Below are positions 1 through 11,270 of a stretch of 64,000 nt of DNA, in pieces. Every line of letters begins with the position of its first letter. Within the stretch, counting starts at the first letter, position 1. The translations under genes were made by a program, and so were the position numbers. The DNA is from Bifidobacterium santillanense (GTDB lineage: Bacteria; Actinomycetota; Actinomycetes; Actinomycetales; Bifidobacteriaceae), in contig NZ_JAFEJS010000005.1 of the NCBI RefSeq assembly GCF_018555385.1, forward strand, positions 62,001 through 126,000, written 5' to 3'. The notes beneath the pieces are model-generated. The model was given only the letters and a program-made list of their open reading frames with translations. It was not told the DNA's origin and did not search any database.

Positions 1-153
1 CTCTTCGGCAACGAGGCCCGCGGGCTTCCGCCGGAGATCCTCGCCCGTATGGACCGGATCGTGTCGATCCCGCTCTATGGCAAGGCCGAATCGCTCAACC
101 TCGGCACCTCCGCCGCCGTCATGCTGATGAGTCTCGCGATGGCGGACCGCTGA
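1..153 (+). CDS. TrmH/SpoU-family RNA 2'-O-methyltransferase, C-terminal fragment
   Basis: Only the last 50 codons are inside the window; the gene begins upstream of base 1. The visible frame opens with LFGNEARGL and continues through IPLYGKAESLNLGTSAAV to a TGA at 151-153. These are the two C-terminal SPOUT-fold motifs of SpoU/TrmH enzymes, which form the knot that binds S-adenosylmethionine and methylate a ribose 2'-OH in rRNA or tRNA. Its position just ahead of pheS matches the common order in which a 23S rRNA methyltransferase gene (tsnR/rlmB type) precedes pheST. The exact RNA target cannot be read from this fragment. Confidence 0.85.
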   Translation, partial: LFGNEARGLPPEILARMDRIVSIPLYGKAESLNLGTSAAVMLMSLAMADR

Positions 154-357
154 GCGGGGCCCGGGAGCACGGACGGCCCGTCGACCGCACCGGTCCGTCC
201 GCGGGTCGACCTCCGGCCGACCGCCTGATGAGCCATACGCCCCATGTCGAGTCGTATGGTGACAATGTGATGTTGGACAAAGCTTGGGGAAACGCGTGTT
301 TTCGCGCGTTTTCCCACGTGTTTTCACGTCAATGAAGCAAACAAGGAAAGGGTGCTC

Positions 358-1422
358 GTGGCAGAAGCGCTATTCGATGCGCAAGCGGTGACCGATGCGG
401 TCGCCGAAGGCATCGCCAAAATCCAGAACGCCTCCACGCTGGAGGAACTGAAAGCCATCAAGACCGAATACGCCGGAGCCGAGTCGGCGATGACCCTCGC
501 CAGCAAGGCGATCGGATCGCTGCCCAAGGATCAGAAGAAGGACGCCGGCAAGCTCATGGGCAAGCTGCGCGCCGATTTCGGCCGCGCCTACGGCCCGAAG
601 GAGCAGGAGCTCAAGGAGGCCGCAGAGGCCGCCGCGCTGGCCGCCGAGACCGTCGACATGACGCTGCCCGTCAACCGCAAGCCCCTGGGCGCGCGCCACC
701 CGCTCGCCAAGCTGATGGAGGACGTCGAGGACTTCTTCATCTCCATGGGCTGGCAGATCTCCGCCGGCCCCGAGGTTGAGGCCGAATGGTACAACTTCGA
801 CGCCCTGAACTTCGGTCCGGACCATCCGGCCCGCCAGATGCAGGACACCTTCTACGTCAAGGGCAACCAGGCCAAGGACGCCGCCGGCTTCGTCGGCTCC
901 AACATGGTCGTGCGTACGCAGACCTCCTCCGATCAGGTCCGCGCCCTCATCGGCCGCGGCGTGCCGCTGTACATCGCCTCCCCGGGCCGCGTGTTCCGCA
1001 CTGACGAGCTCGACGCCACCCACACCCCGGTGTTCCACCAGTGCGAGGCGCTCGCCGTCGACAAGCACCTGACCATGGCCGACCTCAAGGGCGTGCTGGA
1101 CAAGCTCGCCGTCGCCATGTTCGGCCCCGAGGCCAAGACCCGTCTGCGCCCGAGCTACTTCCCGTTCACCGAGCCCTCCGCCGAGCTCGACCTGTGGTTC
1201 CCCGACAAGAAGGGCGGCCCGGGCTGGCTCGAATGGGGCGGCTGCGGCATGGTCAACCCGAACGTGCTGAAGTCTGCGGGCATCGACCCGAACGAGTACA
1301 CCGGATTCGCGTTCGGCGTGGGCATGGAGCGCACGCTGCTGCTGCGTTCCGACATCAACGACATGCACGACCTCGTCGAGGGCGACGTGCGTTTCGCCGA
1401 ACAGTTTGTGATGGGGGAGTGA
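358..1422 (+). CDS. pheS: Phenylalanyl-tRNA synthetase alpha subunit
   Basis: Catalytic subunit of the alpha2-beta2 synthetase that charges tRNA-Phe. The 354-residue product has an N-terminal coiled-coil arm (about residues 1-85), then class II synthetase motif 2 (FRTDELDATHTPVFHQCE, near residue 211) and motif 3 (GFAFGVGMERTLL, near residue 316). I chose the GTG at 358 rather than the in-frame GTG at 352: the purine-rich ribosome site AAGGAAAGG at about 343-351 is well spaced for 358 and abuts 352. pheT follows after 6 bases, so the two subunits are co-translated from one mRNA. Confidence 0.95.
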   Translation: MAEALFDAQAVTDAVAEGIAKIQNASTLEELKAIKTEYAGAESAMTLASKAIGSLPKDQKKDAGKLMGKLRADFGRAYGPKEQELKEAAEAAALAAETVDMTLPVNRKPLGARHPLAKLMEDVEDFFISMGWQISAGPEVEAEWYNFDALNFGPDHPARQMQDTFYVKGNQAKDAAGFVGSNMVVRTQTSSDQVRALIGRGVPLYIASPGRVFRTDELDATHTPVFHQCEALAVDKHLTMADLKGVLDKLAVAMFGPEAKTRLRPSYFPFTEPSAELDLWFPDKKGGPGWLEWGGCGMVNPNVLKSAGIDPNEYTGFAFGVGMERTLLLRSDINDMHDLVEGDVRFAEQFVMGE

Positions 1423-1428
1423 TCGCCA

Positions 1429-4038
1429 ATGCCTATGGTTGATATCGATTGGCTCAAGGAGCACGTCGAGGTTCCGTCCGACCTCACCTACGAGCAGCTG
1501 GCCAAGGATCTGGTCAAGGTCGGCCTCGAGGAGGAGGAGATCCACGCCTCCCAGGTCACCGGCCCGATCGTCGTCGGCTACGTCGTCGACGCCACGCCGG
1601 AGCCGCAGAAGAACGGCAAGGTCATCAACTGGTGCCATGTCGACGTCGGCGACAAGTACAACGAGGTCGACGAGAACGGCAACAAGGTGCCGCGCGGCAT
1701 CATCTGCGGCGCGCCGAACATGGCCGCCGGCGAGAAGGTCGTCGTCACGCTCCCGGGCGCCGTCCTGCCGGGCGACTTCCGCATCGAGCCGCGCAAGACC
1801 TACGGCCACATCTCCAACGGTATGTGCGCCTCCGAGCGCGAGCTGGGACTGGGCGACGACCACAACGGCATCATCCTGCTGCGCCACTACGGCTTCTCCA
1901 CCGAGGAGTACGAGGCCCTCAAGCCCGGCGACGACGCGATGCACCTGCTGCACCTCGACCAGCCGCTGCTGGAGATCAACATCACCCCGGACCGCGGCTA
2001 CACGCTGTCCTACCGCGGCGTGGCCCGCGAGTACCACCACTCCACCGGCGCCCCCTACGTCGACCCGGTCAAGGAGCTCGACGCCAAGGTCCCGACGCCG
2101 GCCGGCGAGGCCTCCGGCACCGTCCCGGACGTCGAGGTCGAGATCGAGGACGACAACCCGATCCACGGCGTGCCCGGCTGCGACCGCTACTACGCGCGCG
2201 TCATCCGCGACTTCAACCCGAACGCCCACACGCCGAACTGGATGCGTCGTCGCCTCATCCGCGCCGGCGTGCGCTCCATCTCCCTGGCGGTGGACGTCAC
2301 CAACTACGTGATGCTCGACCTCGGCCAGCCGATGCACGCCTACGACCTCGACAAGCTCGAGCCGCCGATCGTCGTGCGCCGCGCCCACGAGGGCGAGAAG
2401 CTCACCACCCTCGACGGCAAGGAGCACGATCTGAGCGTCGAGGACCTGCTCATCACCGATTCGCCGAACGGCGAGCGCTCCTCGCGCATCATCGGTCTGG
2501 CCGGCGTGATGGGCGGCCTGTACGGCGAGGTCACCTCCGAGACGAAGAACATCCTGCTCGAGGCCGCGCACTTCGACCAGGTGTCGATCGCCCGCTCCGC
2601 CCGCCGCCACAAGACCCCGTCCGAGGCGTCCCGTCGCTTCGAGCGCGGCGTCGACTACCAGCTGCAGCCGGCCGCCGCGCAGATGGCCGCCGACCTGCTG
2701 GTCAAGTACGGCGACGGCGAACCGAGCGACCGTCCGACCGACGTGAACAACACCACGCGCCGCAAGGCCATCCACTTCAAGGCCGCCGAGGTCAAGCGCG
2801 TCGCGGGCCTCGACACCCCGATCAACCAGATCTCCGACATCCTCACCGACATCGGCTGCAAGGTCGCCGGCGGCGGCAACGGCGAGTTCTCCGTCACCCC
2901 ACCGACCTGGCGCCCGGACCTGAACGAGCCGTGCGACCTGGTCGAGGAGGTCGCCCGTCTCGTCGGCTACGACGAGATCCCGGTGACCGTCCCGCCGGCC
3001 CCGGTCGAGGGCCTCGTGGGCCTGACCCCGGACCAGCTGCGCCGCCGCCGTGTGGCCGACGAGCTGGCCGAGTACGGCATGGTGGAGGCGCTGAGCTACC
3101 CGTTCGTGGGCGACGCCGACTACAAGGCGTTCGGCTACGACGCGGAGGCCACCAAGAAGGTCAGCGTCGAGATCGCCAACCCGCTCTACGGCGACCGTCC
3201 GTTCCTGCGCCGCCACATCCTGCCGACGCTCGCCACGACCGTGCAGCGCAACATCCGCCGCGGCATCGAGAACGTGAGCCTGTACGAGCTGGGCCACGTC
3301 TACCTGTGGAACCCGGACGCGCCCGCCATCCCGGCCCTGCCCGGCGGCGTCAAGCCGACCGACGAGCAGCTCGCCGCGCTCGACGCCGGCCTGCCGGACC
3401 AGCCCGACCACGTCGCCGGCATCCTGACCGGTCTGGCCGTGGACTCCGGCTGGATGGGCGACAAGCGTCCGGTCGACTGGTCCGACGCCGTCGAGGCCGT
3501 GCGCCGCATCGCCGAGCGTCTCGGCGCCAAGATCTCGCTCGAGCAGCCGTCCGCCGCCGACGTGCCCGCCCAGTGGCATCCGGGCCGCTTCGCGAACGTC
3601 AAGGTCGGAGACCTGTTCGTCGGCCTCATCGGCGAGCTGCACCCGCACGTCAACGAGGCGCTCGGCTTCCCCGAGCACTCCGCCGCGTTCGAGCTCAACC
3701 TCACCGCGCTGTTCTCCACGCTGGACGGCAAGCCGGTGCAGGCCAAGCCGATCTCCACGTTCCCGCCGGTCAAGCAGGACCTCGCCTTCACCGTGAACGA
3801 CACGGTGACCGCCGCCCAGCTCGAGGCCGTGGTGCGTGAGGCCGCCGGCGCGAACCTCGAGTCGATCGAGCTGTTCGACGTGTTCACCGGCGAGGCGCTC
3901 GGCGAGGGCAAGAAGTCCCTCGCGTTCGCCGTGGTCTTCCGCTCGCCCGACAAGACGCTGTCCGCCGAGGACAGCGAGGCGATCCGCAAGGCCATCATCG
4001 ACAAGGCCGCCGAGCTGGGAGCCCAGCTGCGCGCGTGA
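1429..4038 (+). CDS. pheT: Phenylalanyl-tRNA synthetase beta subunit
   Basis: The 869-residue beta subunit that pairs with PheS; its length is normal for bacterial PheT. In order I see the N-terminal EMAP/OB tRNA-binding domain (about 40-155, with GAPNMAAG), the B3/B4 editing domain, the B5 domain (about 400-500), the catalytic-like core, and a C-terminal ferredoxin-fold anticodon-binding domain (about 775-869, beginning near STFPPVKQDLAF). It starts 6 bases after pheS. A second ATG two codons downstream (1435) is also possible. A 10-bp hairpin after the stop probably ends the pheST transcript. Confidence 0.96.
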   Translation: MPMVDIDWLKEHVEVPSDLTYEQLAKDLVKVGLEEEEIHASQVTGPIVVGYVVDATPEPQKNGKVINWCHVDVGDKYNEVDENGNKVPRGIICGAPNMAAGEKVVVTLPGAVLPGDFRIEPRKTYGHISNGMCASERELGLGDDHNGIILLRHYGFSTEEYEALKPGDDAMHLLHLDQPLLEINITPDRGYTLSYRGVAREYHHSTGAPYVDPVKELDAKVPTPAGEASGTVPDVEVEIEDDNPIHGVPGCDRYYARVIRDFNPNAHTPNWMRRRLIRAGVRSISLAVDVTNYVMLDLGQPMHAYDLDKLEPPIVVRRAHEGEKLTTLDGKEHDLSVEDLLITDSPNGERSSRIIGLAGVMGGLYGEVTSETKNILLEAAHFDQVSIARSARRHKTPSEASRRFERGVDYQLQPAAAQMAADLLVKYGDGEPSDRPTDVNNTTRRKAIHFKAAEVKRVAGLDTPINQISDILTDIGCKVAGGGNGEFSVTPPTWRPDLNEPCDLVEEVARLVGYDEIPVTVPPAPVEGLVGLTPDQLRRRRVADELAEYGMVEALSYPFVGDADYKAFGYDAEATKKVSVEIANPLYGDRPFLRRHILPTLATTVQRNIRRGIENVSLYELGHVYLWNPDAPAIPALPGGVKPTDEQLAALDAGLPDQPDHVAGILTGLAVDSGWMGDKRPVDWSDAVEAVRRIAERLGAKISLEQPSAADVPAQWHPGRFANVKVGDLFVGLIGELHPHVNEALGFPEHSAAFELNLTALFSTLDGKPVQAKPISTFPPVKQDLAFTVNDTVTAAQLEAVVREAAGANLESIELFDVFTGEALGEGKKSLAFAVVFRSPDKTLSAEDSEAIRKAIIDKAAELGAQLRA

Positions 4039-4111
4039 ACCGCGTGAGCGCATGGTCGCGTCCGCCCGACCGGTTCCGGGCGGACGATCAGCGCTGAGCG
4101 TGATATGAGAT

Positions 4112-4135
4112 GGGGGACGTCGAAAGACGTCCCCC
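4112..4135 (+). terminator. Hairpin terminator after pheST
   Basis: GGGGGACGTC, a GAAA tetraloop and GACGTCCCCC form a perfect 10-bp stem 73 bases after the pheT stop. There is no U-tract, so termination may be partial. A possible -10 (TAAGCT, 4147-4152) for the next gene lies just beyond. Confidence 0.6.
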
Positions 4136-4191
4136 TACGCGTAAGCTGGGGATGGAAAGCGTCAACCCGCACGTCGTACGAAAGGAACCCG

Positions 4192-5043
4192 ATGACCGCA
4201 CCCGAACAGCAGCCGAATAGCCCCGTCGAGCCGAACGGGGGCAACACGGCTGGGCCGGGCGCGTCGGGTCCCGCGCCGGCCGCGTCCACCCCGGCCCCTG
4301 CCGGACCGTCGGCCGCCGCTGCCGGCGGCACGGCGTCCGAATCCCAGCCGCAGTCCCAGCCGGCGTACGGCCAGTACGCGAACCTCGACTACGGCGCGAT
4401 GCGCAGCCAGTTCGGGCCGAACTACAACCCGTACCTCTACGGTGCGCCCGACCCCGATCCGAAGACGACGGCGAACGGCGGGCAACCCCAGGCCGGCGCG
4501 CCTCAGGGGACGCCCGTCAACCCAGCCAACTCCTACGGCGGATACAACCAGTACAATCCGGGCGGATACCCGGGCATGCAGGGGCAGCCGTACGGCCAGC
4601 CCGGTGCCAATCCCAACGCCGGCCCGTACAACCCGTACGCGCAGTCGAACCAGCCGTACGGCAACGGCACGAACGCGAACCGGCCCGACGGCCACGTGCC
4701 GCGCTACATCTACGGCATCGACGTCAACGACCCCAACCAGAACCCGCTCTACGGGCGATGGGACTCCTACGCGATCATCTCGTTCGTCTTCGCGCTGATC
4801 TTCTCCGTGCCGGTGCTGCCCGCGATCATGGGCGCCGCGTCCCTGTGGCGCACGAGCGTCTTCCATATGAAGGGCAAGGGGCTGGCCATCGCCGCCATCG
4901 TCATCAACGTGATCACCACCGGCGTGCAGATCTGGATGTGGCTCAACGGCATGTCCGTCTCCGACCTCTATACCGACCTGCTCAACATGTACGGCATGGG
5001 CGGCGGCTCCGGAAGCTCCTCCGGCGACTCGATGTCGGCGTGA
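4192..5043 (+). CDS. DUF4190-type membrane protein with Pro/Gly/Asn-rich N-terminus
   Basis: A 283-residue protein of unknown function. Roughly the first 180 residues are low complexity, rich in Pro, Gly, Gln, Asn and Tyr. The C-terminal part holds two hydrophobic segments (about 198-220 and 234-254) separated by a short basic stretch (FHMKGKG), the pattern of DUF4190 proteins seen widely in actinobacteria. The start is the ATG at 4192, behind AAAGGA (4181-4186); the open frame extends upstream to 4105 but has no ribosome site there and would overlap the terminator. The tail is Gly/Ser rich. Role not inferred. Confidence 0.75.
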   Translation: MTAPEQQPNSPVEPNGGNTAGPGASGPAPAASTPAPAGPSAAAAGGTASESQPQSQPAYGQYANLDYGAMRSQFGPNYNPYLYGAPDPDPKTTANGGQPQAGAPQGTPVNPANSYGGYNQYNPGGYPGMQGQPYGQPGANPNAGPYNPYAQSNQPYGNGTNANRPDGHVPRYIYGIDVNDPNQNPLYGRWDSYAIISFVFALIFSVPVLPAIMGAASLWRTSVFHMKGKGLAIAAIVINVITTGVQIWMWLNGMSVSDLYTDLLNMYGMGGGSGSSSGDSMSA

Positions 5044-5065
5044 GCCACACTGTGAAACACGCGAC

Positions 5066-5103
5066 TGCATAATTATGCAGGAGTCTGCATAGGTGCGTAT
5101 ACT
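5066..5103 (+). promoter_or_regulatory. Paired ARG boxes and -10 box of the argC operon
   Basis: TGCATAATTATGCA at 5066-5079 is a perfect 14-base palindrome of ARG-box character. A weaker copy, TGCATAGGTGCGTA, sits at 5086-5099, exactly 20 bases downstream, and overlaps a good -10 (TATACT, 5098-5103). Two boxes about two helical turns apart suit binding of an ArgR hexamer. Bound repressor would cover the promoter when arginine is plentiful. The same layout precedes argG. Confidence 0.8.
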
Positions 5104-5136
5104 CGTGCTTGTTGTCTTGTTTGATAAGGACGTGAT

Positions 5137-6231
5137 ATGGCGAAGTATACGGTGGCCGTGGCGGGTGCCACGGGCTATGCAGGTGGTGAGGCGCTGCGCA
5201 TTCTGGCGGCCCACCCGGATTTCGAGGTGACGTGCGTCGCCGGGCATTCCTCGGTGGGTGACAGGCTCGGCAAGCACATGCCGCACATCCCGCAGCTGGC
5301 CGACCTGACCGTCGAGGACACCACCCCCGAGGTCCTCAACGGTCATGACGTGATCATCCTGGCCCTGCCCCACGGCGCCTCCGGCAGGCTCGCCGCGCAG
5401 CTCGACCCGGACGCGGTCGTCGTCGACCTGGGCGCCGACCACAGGCTCGAGGAGAAAAGCGCGTGGGACGACTTCTACGGCGGTGACTTCTACGAGCACT
5501 GGACCTACGGCATGCCCGAGCTCATCACCGGCAAGGACGCCCACGGCGACTACACGCGCCAGCGCGCGGCCCTGCCCGGCGTCAAGCGCATCGCCGGCCC
5601 CGGCTGCAACGTGACCGCGACCACGCTGGCCATCCAGCCCGCCGTCGCCGAGGGGCTCGTCGAGCGCACGGACCTCGTCGCCGACCTCGTCGTCGGCTAC
5701 TCCGGCGCCGGCAAGAACTTGAAGCGCACGAACCTGCTCGCCGCCGAGGCGCTCGGAAGCGCCCTGCCGTACGGCGTCGGCGGCACGCACCGCCACATCC
5801 CCGAGATCCTGCAGAACCTCGCGCACGCCGCGGGCGAACCGGCCTCGGCCGCCTCCGAGTTCACGCTCGGCTTCACCCCAGTCCTCGCCCCGATGTCGCG
5901 CGGCATCCTCGCCACCGTCTCCGCGAGGATGACCGACAAGGCCGCCGCGATGAGCGACGAGGAGATCCGCGCGGTGTGGACCAGGGCCTACGAGGACCAG
6001 GACTTCATGGTCCTGCTGCCCGAGGGCACCCTGCCCGCCACCGGCAACATCATCGGCTCGAACGCCGCGCACATCCAGGTCGTCACCGACCGCCGCGCGG
6101 GCCGCATCATCGCGTTCGCCGCCATCGACAACCTCAACCGCGGCACCGCCGGCCAGGCCGTCCAGTCACTGAACATCGCCCTGGGTCTGCCCGAGGACCA
6201 GGGCCTCACCAAGATCGGAGTCGCACCGTGA
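5137..6231 (+). CDS. argC: N-acetyl-gamma-glutamyl-phosphate reductase
   Basis: Third step of arginine synthesis: NADPH-dependent reduction of N-acetylglutamyl-5-phosphate to the semialdehyde. The 364-residue product starts with an NAD(P)-binding GATGYAGGE loop (residues 9-17) and carries the catalytic cysteine in GPGCNVTATT (about residue 154). It is the first gene of the arg operon, 33 bases downstream of the -10 box. It overlaps argJ by 4 bases (GTGA), implying translational coupling. Length is near the usual 340-350 residues. Confidence 0.96.
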   Translation: MAKYTVAVAGATGYAGGEALRILAAHPDFEVTCVAGHSSVGDRLGKHMPHIPQLADLTVEDTTPEVLNGHDVIILALPHGASGRLAAQLDPDAVVVDLGADHRLEEKSAWDDFYGGDFYEHWTYGMPELITGKDAHGDYTRQRAALPGVKRIAGPGCNVTATTLAIQPAVAEGLVERTDLVADLVVGYSGAGKNLKRTNLLAAEALGSALPYGVGGTHRHIPEILQNLAHAAGEPASAASEFTLGFTPVLAPMSRGILATVSARMTDKAAAMSDEEIRAVWTRAYEDQDFMVLLPEGTLPATGNIIGSNAAHIQVVTDRRAGRIIAFAAIDNLNRGTAGQAVQSLNIALGLPEDQGLTKIGVAP

Positions 6232-7400
6232 GCGTCACATTCGCACAAGGGTTCTCCGCCGCCGGAGTCGCGGCGGGCATTTCCGCCGTCGAAGGCAAGA
6301 AGGACCTCGCACTCGTCGTCAACAACGGACCGCTCGACGCGGCCGCGGGCGTGCTCACCTCGAACCGCTTCTGCGCCGCGCCCGTGCAGTGGTCGCGCGC
6401 GCAGGTCGCCGACGGCCACATCAAGGCCGTGATCCTCAACTCCGGCGGCGCCAACGCGTGCACCGGCGAGGCCGGCTACGCGCAGTCCAAGGCCACCGCC
6501 GAGAAGGTCGCCGAACTCGTCGGCGCCAAGAGCGAGGACATCGCCGTGTGCTCCACCGGACTCATCGGCGAGCTGCTGCCGCTCGACAACGTGCTCTCCG
6601 GCGCGCAGGCCGCCCACGACGCGCTCGCCGCCACCCCCGAGGCCGGCGCCGACGCGTCGCACGCCATCATGACCACCGACACCAAGCCGAAGACCGTCAC
6701 GCTCGAAAGCAAGGCCGGCTGGCGCATCGGCGGCATGGTCAAGGGCTCGGGCATGATCGCCCCGCAGCTGGCCACCATGCTGTGCGTCATCACCACCGAC
6801 GCGGTCGTCACCCCCGGCCAGATGCAGGCCGCCCTGACCAACGCCGCCGAGCACTCGTTCAACCGCATCGACGTGGACGGCTGCATGTCCACCAACGACA
6901 CCGTCCTGCTGCTCGCCTCCGGCGCCAGCGGCGTCGAACCCGACAAGGACGAGTTCAACGCACTGGTCAAGGACGCCTGCGCCTCGCTCGCGCGCCAGAT
7001 CATCGGCGACGGCGAGGGCGCGAGCCATGACATCCGCATCGCCGTCACCGGCGCCACCACCGAGGACGCCGCGCTCGCCTGCGGGCGCGCCGTCGCCGCG
7101 TCGAACCTGCTCAAGTGCGCGATCTCCGGCAACGACCCGAACTGGGGCCGCATCGTCTCCTCGCTCGGCACCGTGCCGCCCGAGGTCGCCCCGTACGACC
7201 CGAACAAGGTGACCGTCGACGTCAACGGCGTGCGCATCTGCGAGCACGGCGGCGCCGGACGCGACCGCTCGGAGGTCGACATGACCCCGCGCGAGGTCCA
7301 CATCGACATCGACCTCAACGCCGGCGACGCCGAGGCGACCGTCTGGACCGACGACCTCACCCACGAATACGTCCACATCAACGCGGACTACGAAAGCTGA
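6228..7400 (+). CDS. argJ: Glutamate N-acetyltransferase / ornithine acetyltransferase
   Basis: ArgJ recycles the acetyl group from N-acetylornithine to glutamate, releasing ornithine; some members can also use acetyl-CoA. The 390-residue precursor contains KGSGMIAPQLATMLCV, the autocleavage site; Thr183 should become the N-terminal nucleophile of the beta subunit. The start is the GTG at 6228 that overlaps the argC stop. The frame is open further upstream, but that part lies inside argC and is not homologous. argB follows after 9 bases. Confidence 0.95.
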   Translation: MSVTFAQGFSAAGVAAGISAVEGKKDLALVVNNGPLDAAAGVLTSNRFCAAPVQWSRAQVADGHIKAVILNSGGANACTGEAGYAQSKATAEKVAELVGAKSEDIAVCSTGLIGELLPLDNVLSGAQAAHDALAATPEAGADASHAIMTTDTKPKTVTLESKAGWRIGGMVKGSGMIAPQLATMLCVITTDAVVTPGQMQAALTNAAEHSFNRIDVDGCMSTNDTVLLLASGASGVEPDKDEFNALVKDACASLARQIIGDGEGASHDIRIAVTGATTEDAALACGRAVAASNLLKCAISGNDPNWGRIVSSLGTVPPEVAPYDPNKVTVDVNGVRICEHGGAGRDRSEVDMTPREVHIDIDLNAGDAEATVWTDDLTHEYVHINADYES

Positions 7401-7409
7401 AAGAAGCGT

Positions 7410-8355
7410 ATGGCTACTGAACTGAAGGGACCCGGATTCCATTTCGACGTGCATACGGACCTGCGCGCCGACCAGAAGGCGGAGGTGCTCATCGAGGCCC
7501 TGCCGTGGCTCGAGGAGTTCGCCGGGCAGCGCATCGTCGTCAAGTACGGCGGCAACGCGATGATCGACGAGCATCTCAAGCAGTGCTTCGCGGAGGACAT
7601 GGTGTTCCTGCGCCAGGTGGGACTGCACCCGATCGTCGTGCACGGCGGCGGCCCGCAGATCTCGCAGATGCTCAAGGCCCTCGGCATCAAGTCCGAGTTC
7701 AAGGGCGGCCTGCGCGTCACCACGCCCGAGGCGATGGACGTCGTGCGCATGGTCCTCACCGGCAAGGTCTCGCGCGAGCTCGTCGGCCTGATCAACGCGC
7801 ACGGCCCGCTCGCCGTGGGACTCTCCGGCGAGGACGGCGGCCTGTTCTCCGCCATGCAGCGCAAGCCCGTCATCGACGGCAAGGCCACCGACATCGGCTT
7901 GGTCGGCGACGTGGTGTCCGTCGACGCGTCCGCCGTCGAGGACCTCGTCAACGCCGGGCGCATCCCGGTCGTCTCGTCCGTCGCACCGAACGAGGACGAC
8001 GCCACCGAGGTGCTCAACGTGAACGCCGACTCCGCCGCGGCCGCGCTCGCCGCCGCCGTCGGCGCGCACAAGCTCGTGATCCTCACCGACGTCGACGGCC
8101 TGTACGCCGACTGGCCCGACCGCAACTCGCTGATCGGCCGCATCGGCGTCGAGAACCTGCGCGACATGCTGCCCGACCTCGAATCCGGCATGCGCCCGAA
8201 GATGGAGGCGTGCGTGCGCGCCATCGACGGCGGCGTGCCCCAGGCGCACATCATCGACGGCCGCAAGCCGCACTCCATCCTGAACGAGATATTCACTTCC
8301 GCCGGCATCGGCACCATGGTCGTGCCCGAGGACGGCATCGAGATGAGGAGCTCCT

Positions 8356-8366
<11 letters not shown>
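7410..8366 (+). CDS. argB: N-acetylglutamate kinase
   Basis: Phosphorylates N-acetylglutamate, the committed and usually arginine-inhibited step. The 318-residue product shows the amino-acid-kinase signatures KYGGNAM (about residues 47-53) and HGGGPQI (about 77-83) and a C-terminal [10 protein letters not shown] nucleotide-site motif. The N-terminal extension (about 30 residues before the kinase core) is typical of arginine-sensitive hexameric enzymes, so feedback inhibition is likely (inference). It overlaps the argD start by 11 bases. Confidence 0.96.
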
Positions 8367-9654
<1,288 letters not shown>

Positions 9655-9693
9655 TCCATCCCGGCAGAACCGGAAGAAAAGAAGGACACAACC

Positions 9694-10659
9694 ATGACCC
9701 CCGAACTGCGCCACATGCTGCGCGACGACGACCTGAACCACGAGGAGCAGAAGCAGGTCCTCGAGCTCGCCATCAAGTTCCACAAGGACCGCTTCTACAA
9801 GCAGCCGTTCGCCGGCCCGCAGGCCGTCGCCGTGCTGTTCGACAAGCCGTCGACCCGCACCCGCTCCAGCTTCTCCATCGGCGTCGCCGAGCTCGGCGGC
9901 TACCCGCTGGTCATCGACAAGTCCGGCTCCCAGCTGGGCCGCGGCGAGCCGGTCGCCGACACCGCCCGCGTGCTCGACCGCATGGCCTACGGCGTGGTGT
10001 GGCGCACCTTCGGCCAGGACCGCGTCGAGGAGATGGCCCGCTACTCCACCCACCCGGTGGTCAACGCGCTGACCGACGACTTCCACCCCTGCCAGATCCT
10101 CGCCGACTTCCAGACGATCTCCGAGCACCGCGGCGGCGTCGACAACCTGAAGAACCAGACCATCGCCTACGTGGGCGACGCGGCCAACAACATGTCCAAC
10201 TCGTACCTGCTCGGCGGCGCCGTCGCCGGCATGAACGTGCGCGTCGCCGGCCCGCAGGGATACCTGCCGCGCCCGGACATCGTCGCGGACGCGGAGGCGA
10301 TCGCGGCCGAGAACGGCGGCTCGATCCTCGTGACCACCGACGCGAGGGAGGCCGTCAAGGACGCCGACTGCGTGTTCACCGACACGTGGGTGTCGATGGG
10401 CGAGGAGGCCGAGTACGCGATCCGCTCCAAGCCGTTCTGGCACTACCAGGTCAACGCCGAGCTCATGGCCCTCGCCAAGCCCGACGCGCTGTTCCAGCAC
10501 TGCCTGCCCGCCTACCGCGGCAAGGAGGTCACCTCCGAGGTGATCGACGGCCCGCAGTCGGTCGTGTGGGACGAGGCCGAGAACCGTCTGCATGCGCAGA
10601 AGGCGCTGCTGACCTGGCTGACCGGCAAGGCCCGCGGCGACGAAAGCCTGCTGGCATGA
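9694..10659 (+). CDS. argF: Ornithine carbamoyltransferase
   Basis: Condenses ornithine and carbamoyl phosphate to citrulline. The 321-residue product has the carbamoyl-phosphate loop STRTRSSF (about residues 52-59), DFHPCQ, and the ornithine-site [11 protein letters not shown] near the C-terminus. It begins 39 bases after argD with a good ribosome site (AAGAAAAGAAGGA) and overlaps argR by 4 bases (ATGA). Its place in the biosynthetic operon points to the anabolic enzyme rather than a deiminase-pathway one. Confidence 0.96.
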   Translation: MTPELRHMLRDDDLNHEEQKQVLELAIKFHKDRFYKQPFAGPQAVAVLFDKPSTRTRSSFSIGVAELGGYPLVIDKSGSQLGRGEPVADTARVLDRMAYGVVWRTFGQDRVEEMARYSTHPVVNALTDDFHPCQILADFQTISEHRGGVDNLKNQTIAYVGDAANNMSNSYLLGGAVAGMNVRVAGPQGYLPRPDIVADAEAIAAENGGSILVTTDAREAVKDADCVFTDTWVSMGEEAEYAIRSKPFWHYQVNAELMALAKPDALFQHCLPAYRGKEVTSEVIDGPQSVVWDEAENRLHAQKALLTWLTGKARGDESLLA

Positions 10660-11162
10660 GCGATTCCAGGGCCTCCCTGCAGCGTCCGGCGACCCGCGCG
10701 GCACGGCTGAGCGCCATCGAGGAGGCACTGACCAACCACACCGTCACCTCGCAGTCGCAGCTCTCGGCGATCCTCGCCGACCAGGGCATCGCCGTCACGC
10801 AGGCGACGCTGAGCCGTGATCTCGACGAGATGAACGCGTTCAAGAAGCGTCTGCCCGACGGCACGATGGCCTACGCCGTCGGGCGCGGCGCGCTCGACGA
10901 GCAGCCCGACTCCACCAAGGTCGAGTCGCAGATGTCCCGCGTGCTCTCCGGTCTGGTCACGTCCGTGGCCGCCGCGAGGAACCTCATCGTCGTGCACACG
11001 CCGTCCGGCGCCGCGCAGTACGTGGCCTCCGTCATCGACAAGCAGCCGGTCGAGGGCATCCTCGGCACCATCGCCGGCGACGACACCGTGATGGTGATCT
11101 GCCCCGACGACGATGCCGCCGCGAGGCGCGCCGACTGGCTGCTCGCGCTGGCCTCGAAGTGA
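10656..11162 (+). CDS. argR: Arginine repressor
   Basis: Arginine-responsive hexameric repressor of the arg genes. The 168-residue product has an N-terminal winged helix (about 18-85, with [11 protein letters not shown] as recognition region) and a C-terminal oligomerisation and arginine-binding domain containing [13 protein letters not shown]. It is the last gene of argCJBDFR, overlapping argF by ATGA, so it should be under its own negative control through the boxes before argC. It also has targets before argG. Confidence 0.95.
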   Translation: MSDSRASLQRPATRAARLSAIEEALTNHTVTSQSQLSAILADQGIAVTQATLSRDLDEMNAFKKRLPDGTMAYAVGRGALDEQPDSTKVESQMSRVLSGLVTSVAAARNLIVVHTPSGAAQYVASVIDKQPVEGILGTIAGDDTVMVICPDDDAAARRADWLLALASK

Positions 11163-11208
11163 GGTCGCGGCCCGGCCGACCGCATCGCAAGACGCGCCGC
11201 GCCGGCGA

Positions 11209-11242
11209 TGCATAAATATACGGACTTCTGTATATACTTGCG
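11209..11242 (+). promoter_or_regulatory. Paired ARG boxes and -10 box before argG
   Basis: TGCATAAATATACG (11209-11222) and TGTATATACTTGCG (11229-11242) are two imperfect copies of the argC palindrome, again 20 bases apart. The second covers a TATACT -10 (11233-11238). This gives argG its own ArgR-controlled promoter although it follows argR closely in the same direction. Confidence 0.75.
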
Positions 11243-11270
11243 TCAGTTTGTTTTTGAAGAAAGGCATTCC

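Noticed and set aside
370-4053. Minus-strand open frame of 1227 codons antisense to pheST
   Set aside because: GC-rich codons give long antisense frames; the sequence is a low-complexity shadow of pheS/pheT with no ribosome site or domain. Similar shadows at 18555-21971 and 50533-54003 were rejected for the same reason.
5976-6227. Upstream extension of argJ from 5976
   Set aside because: It lies inside argC in another frame and is not ArgJ-like; the GTG at 6228 with GTGA overlap is the natural start.
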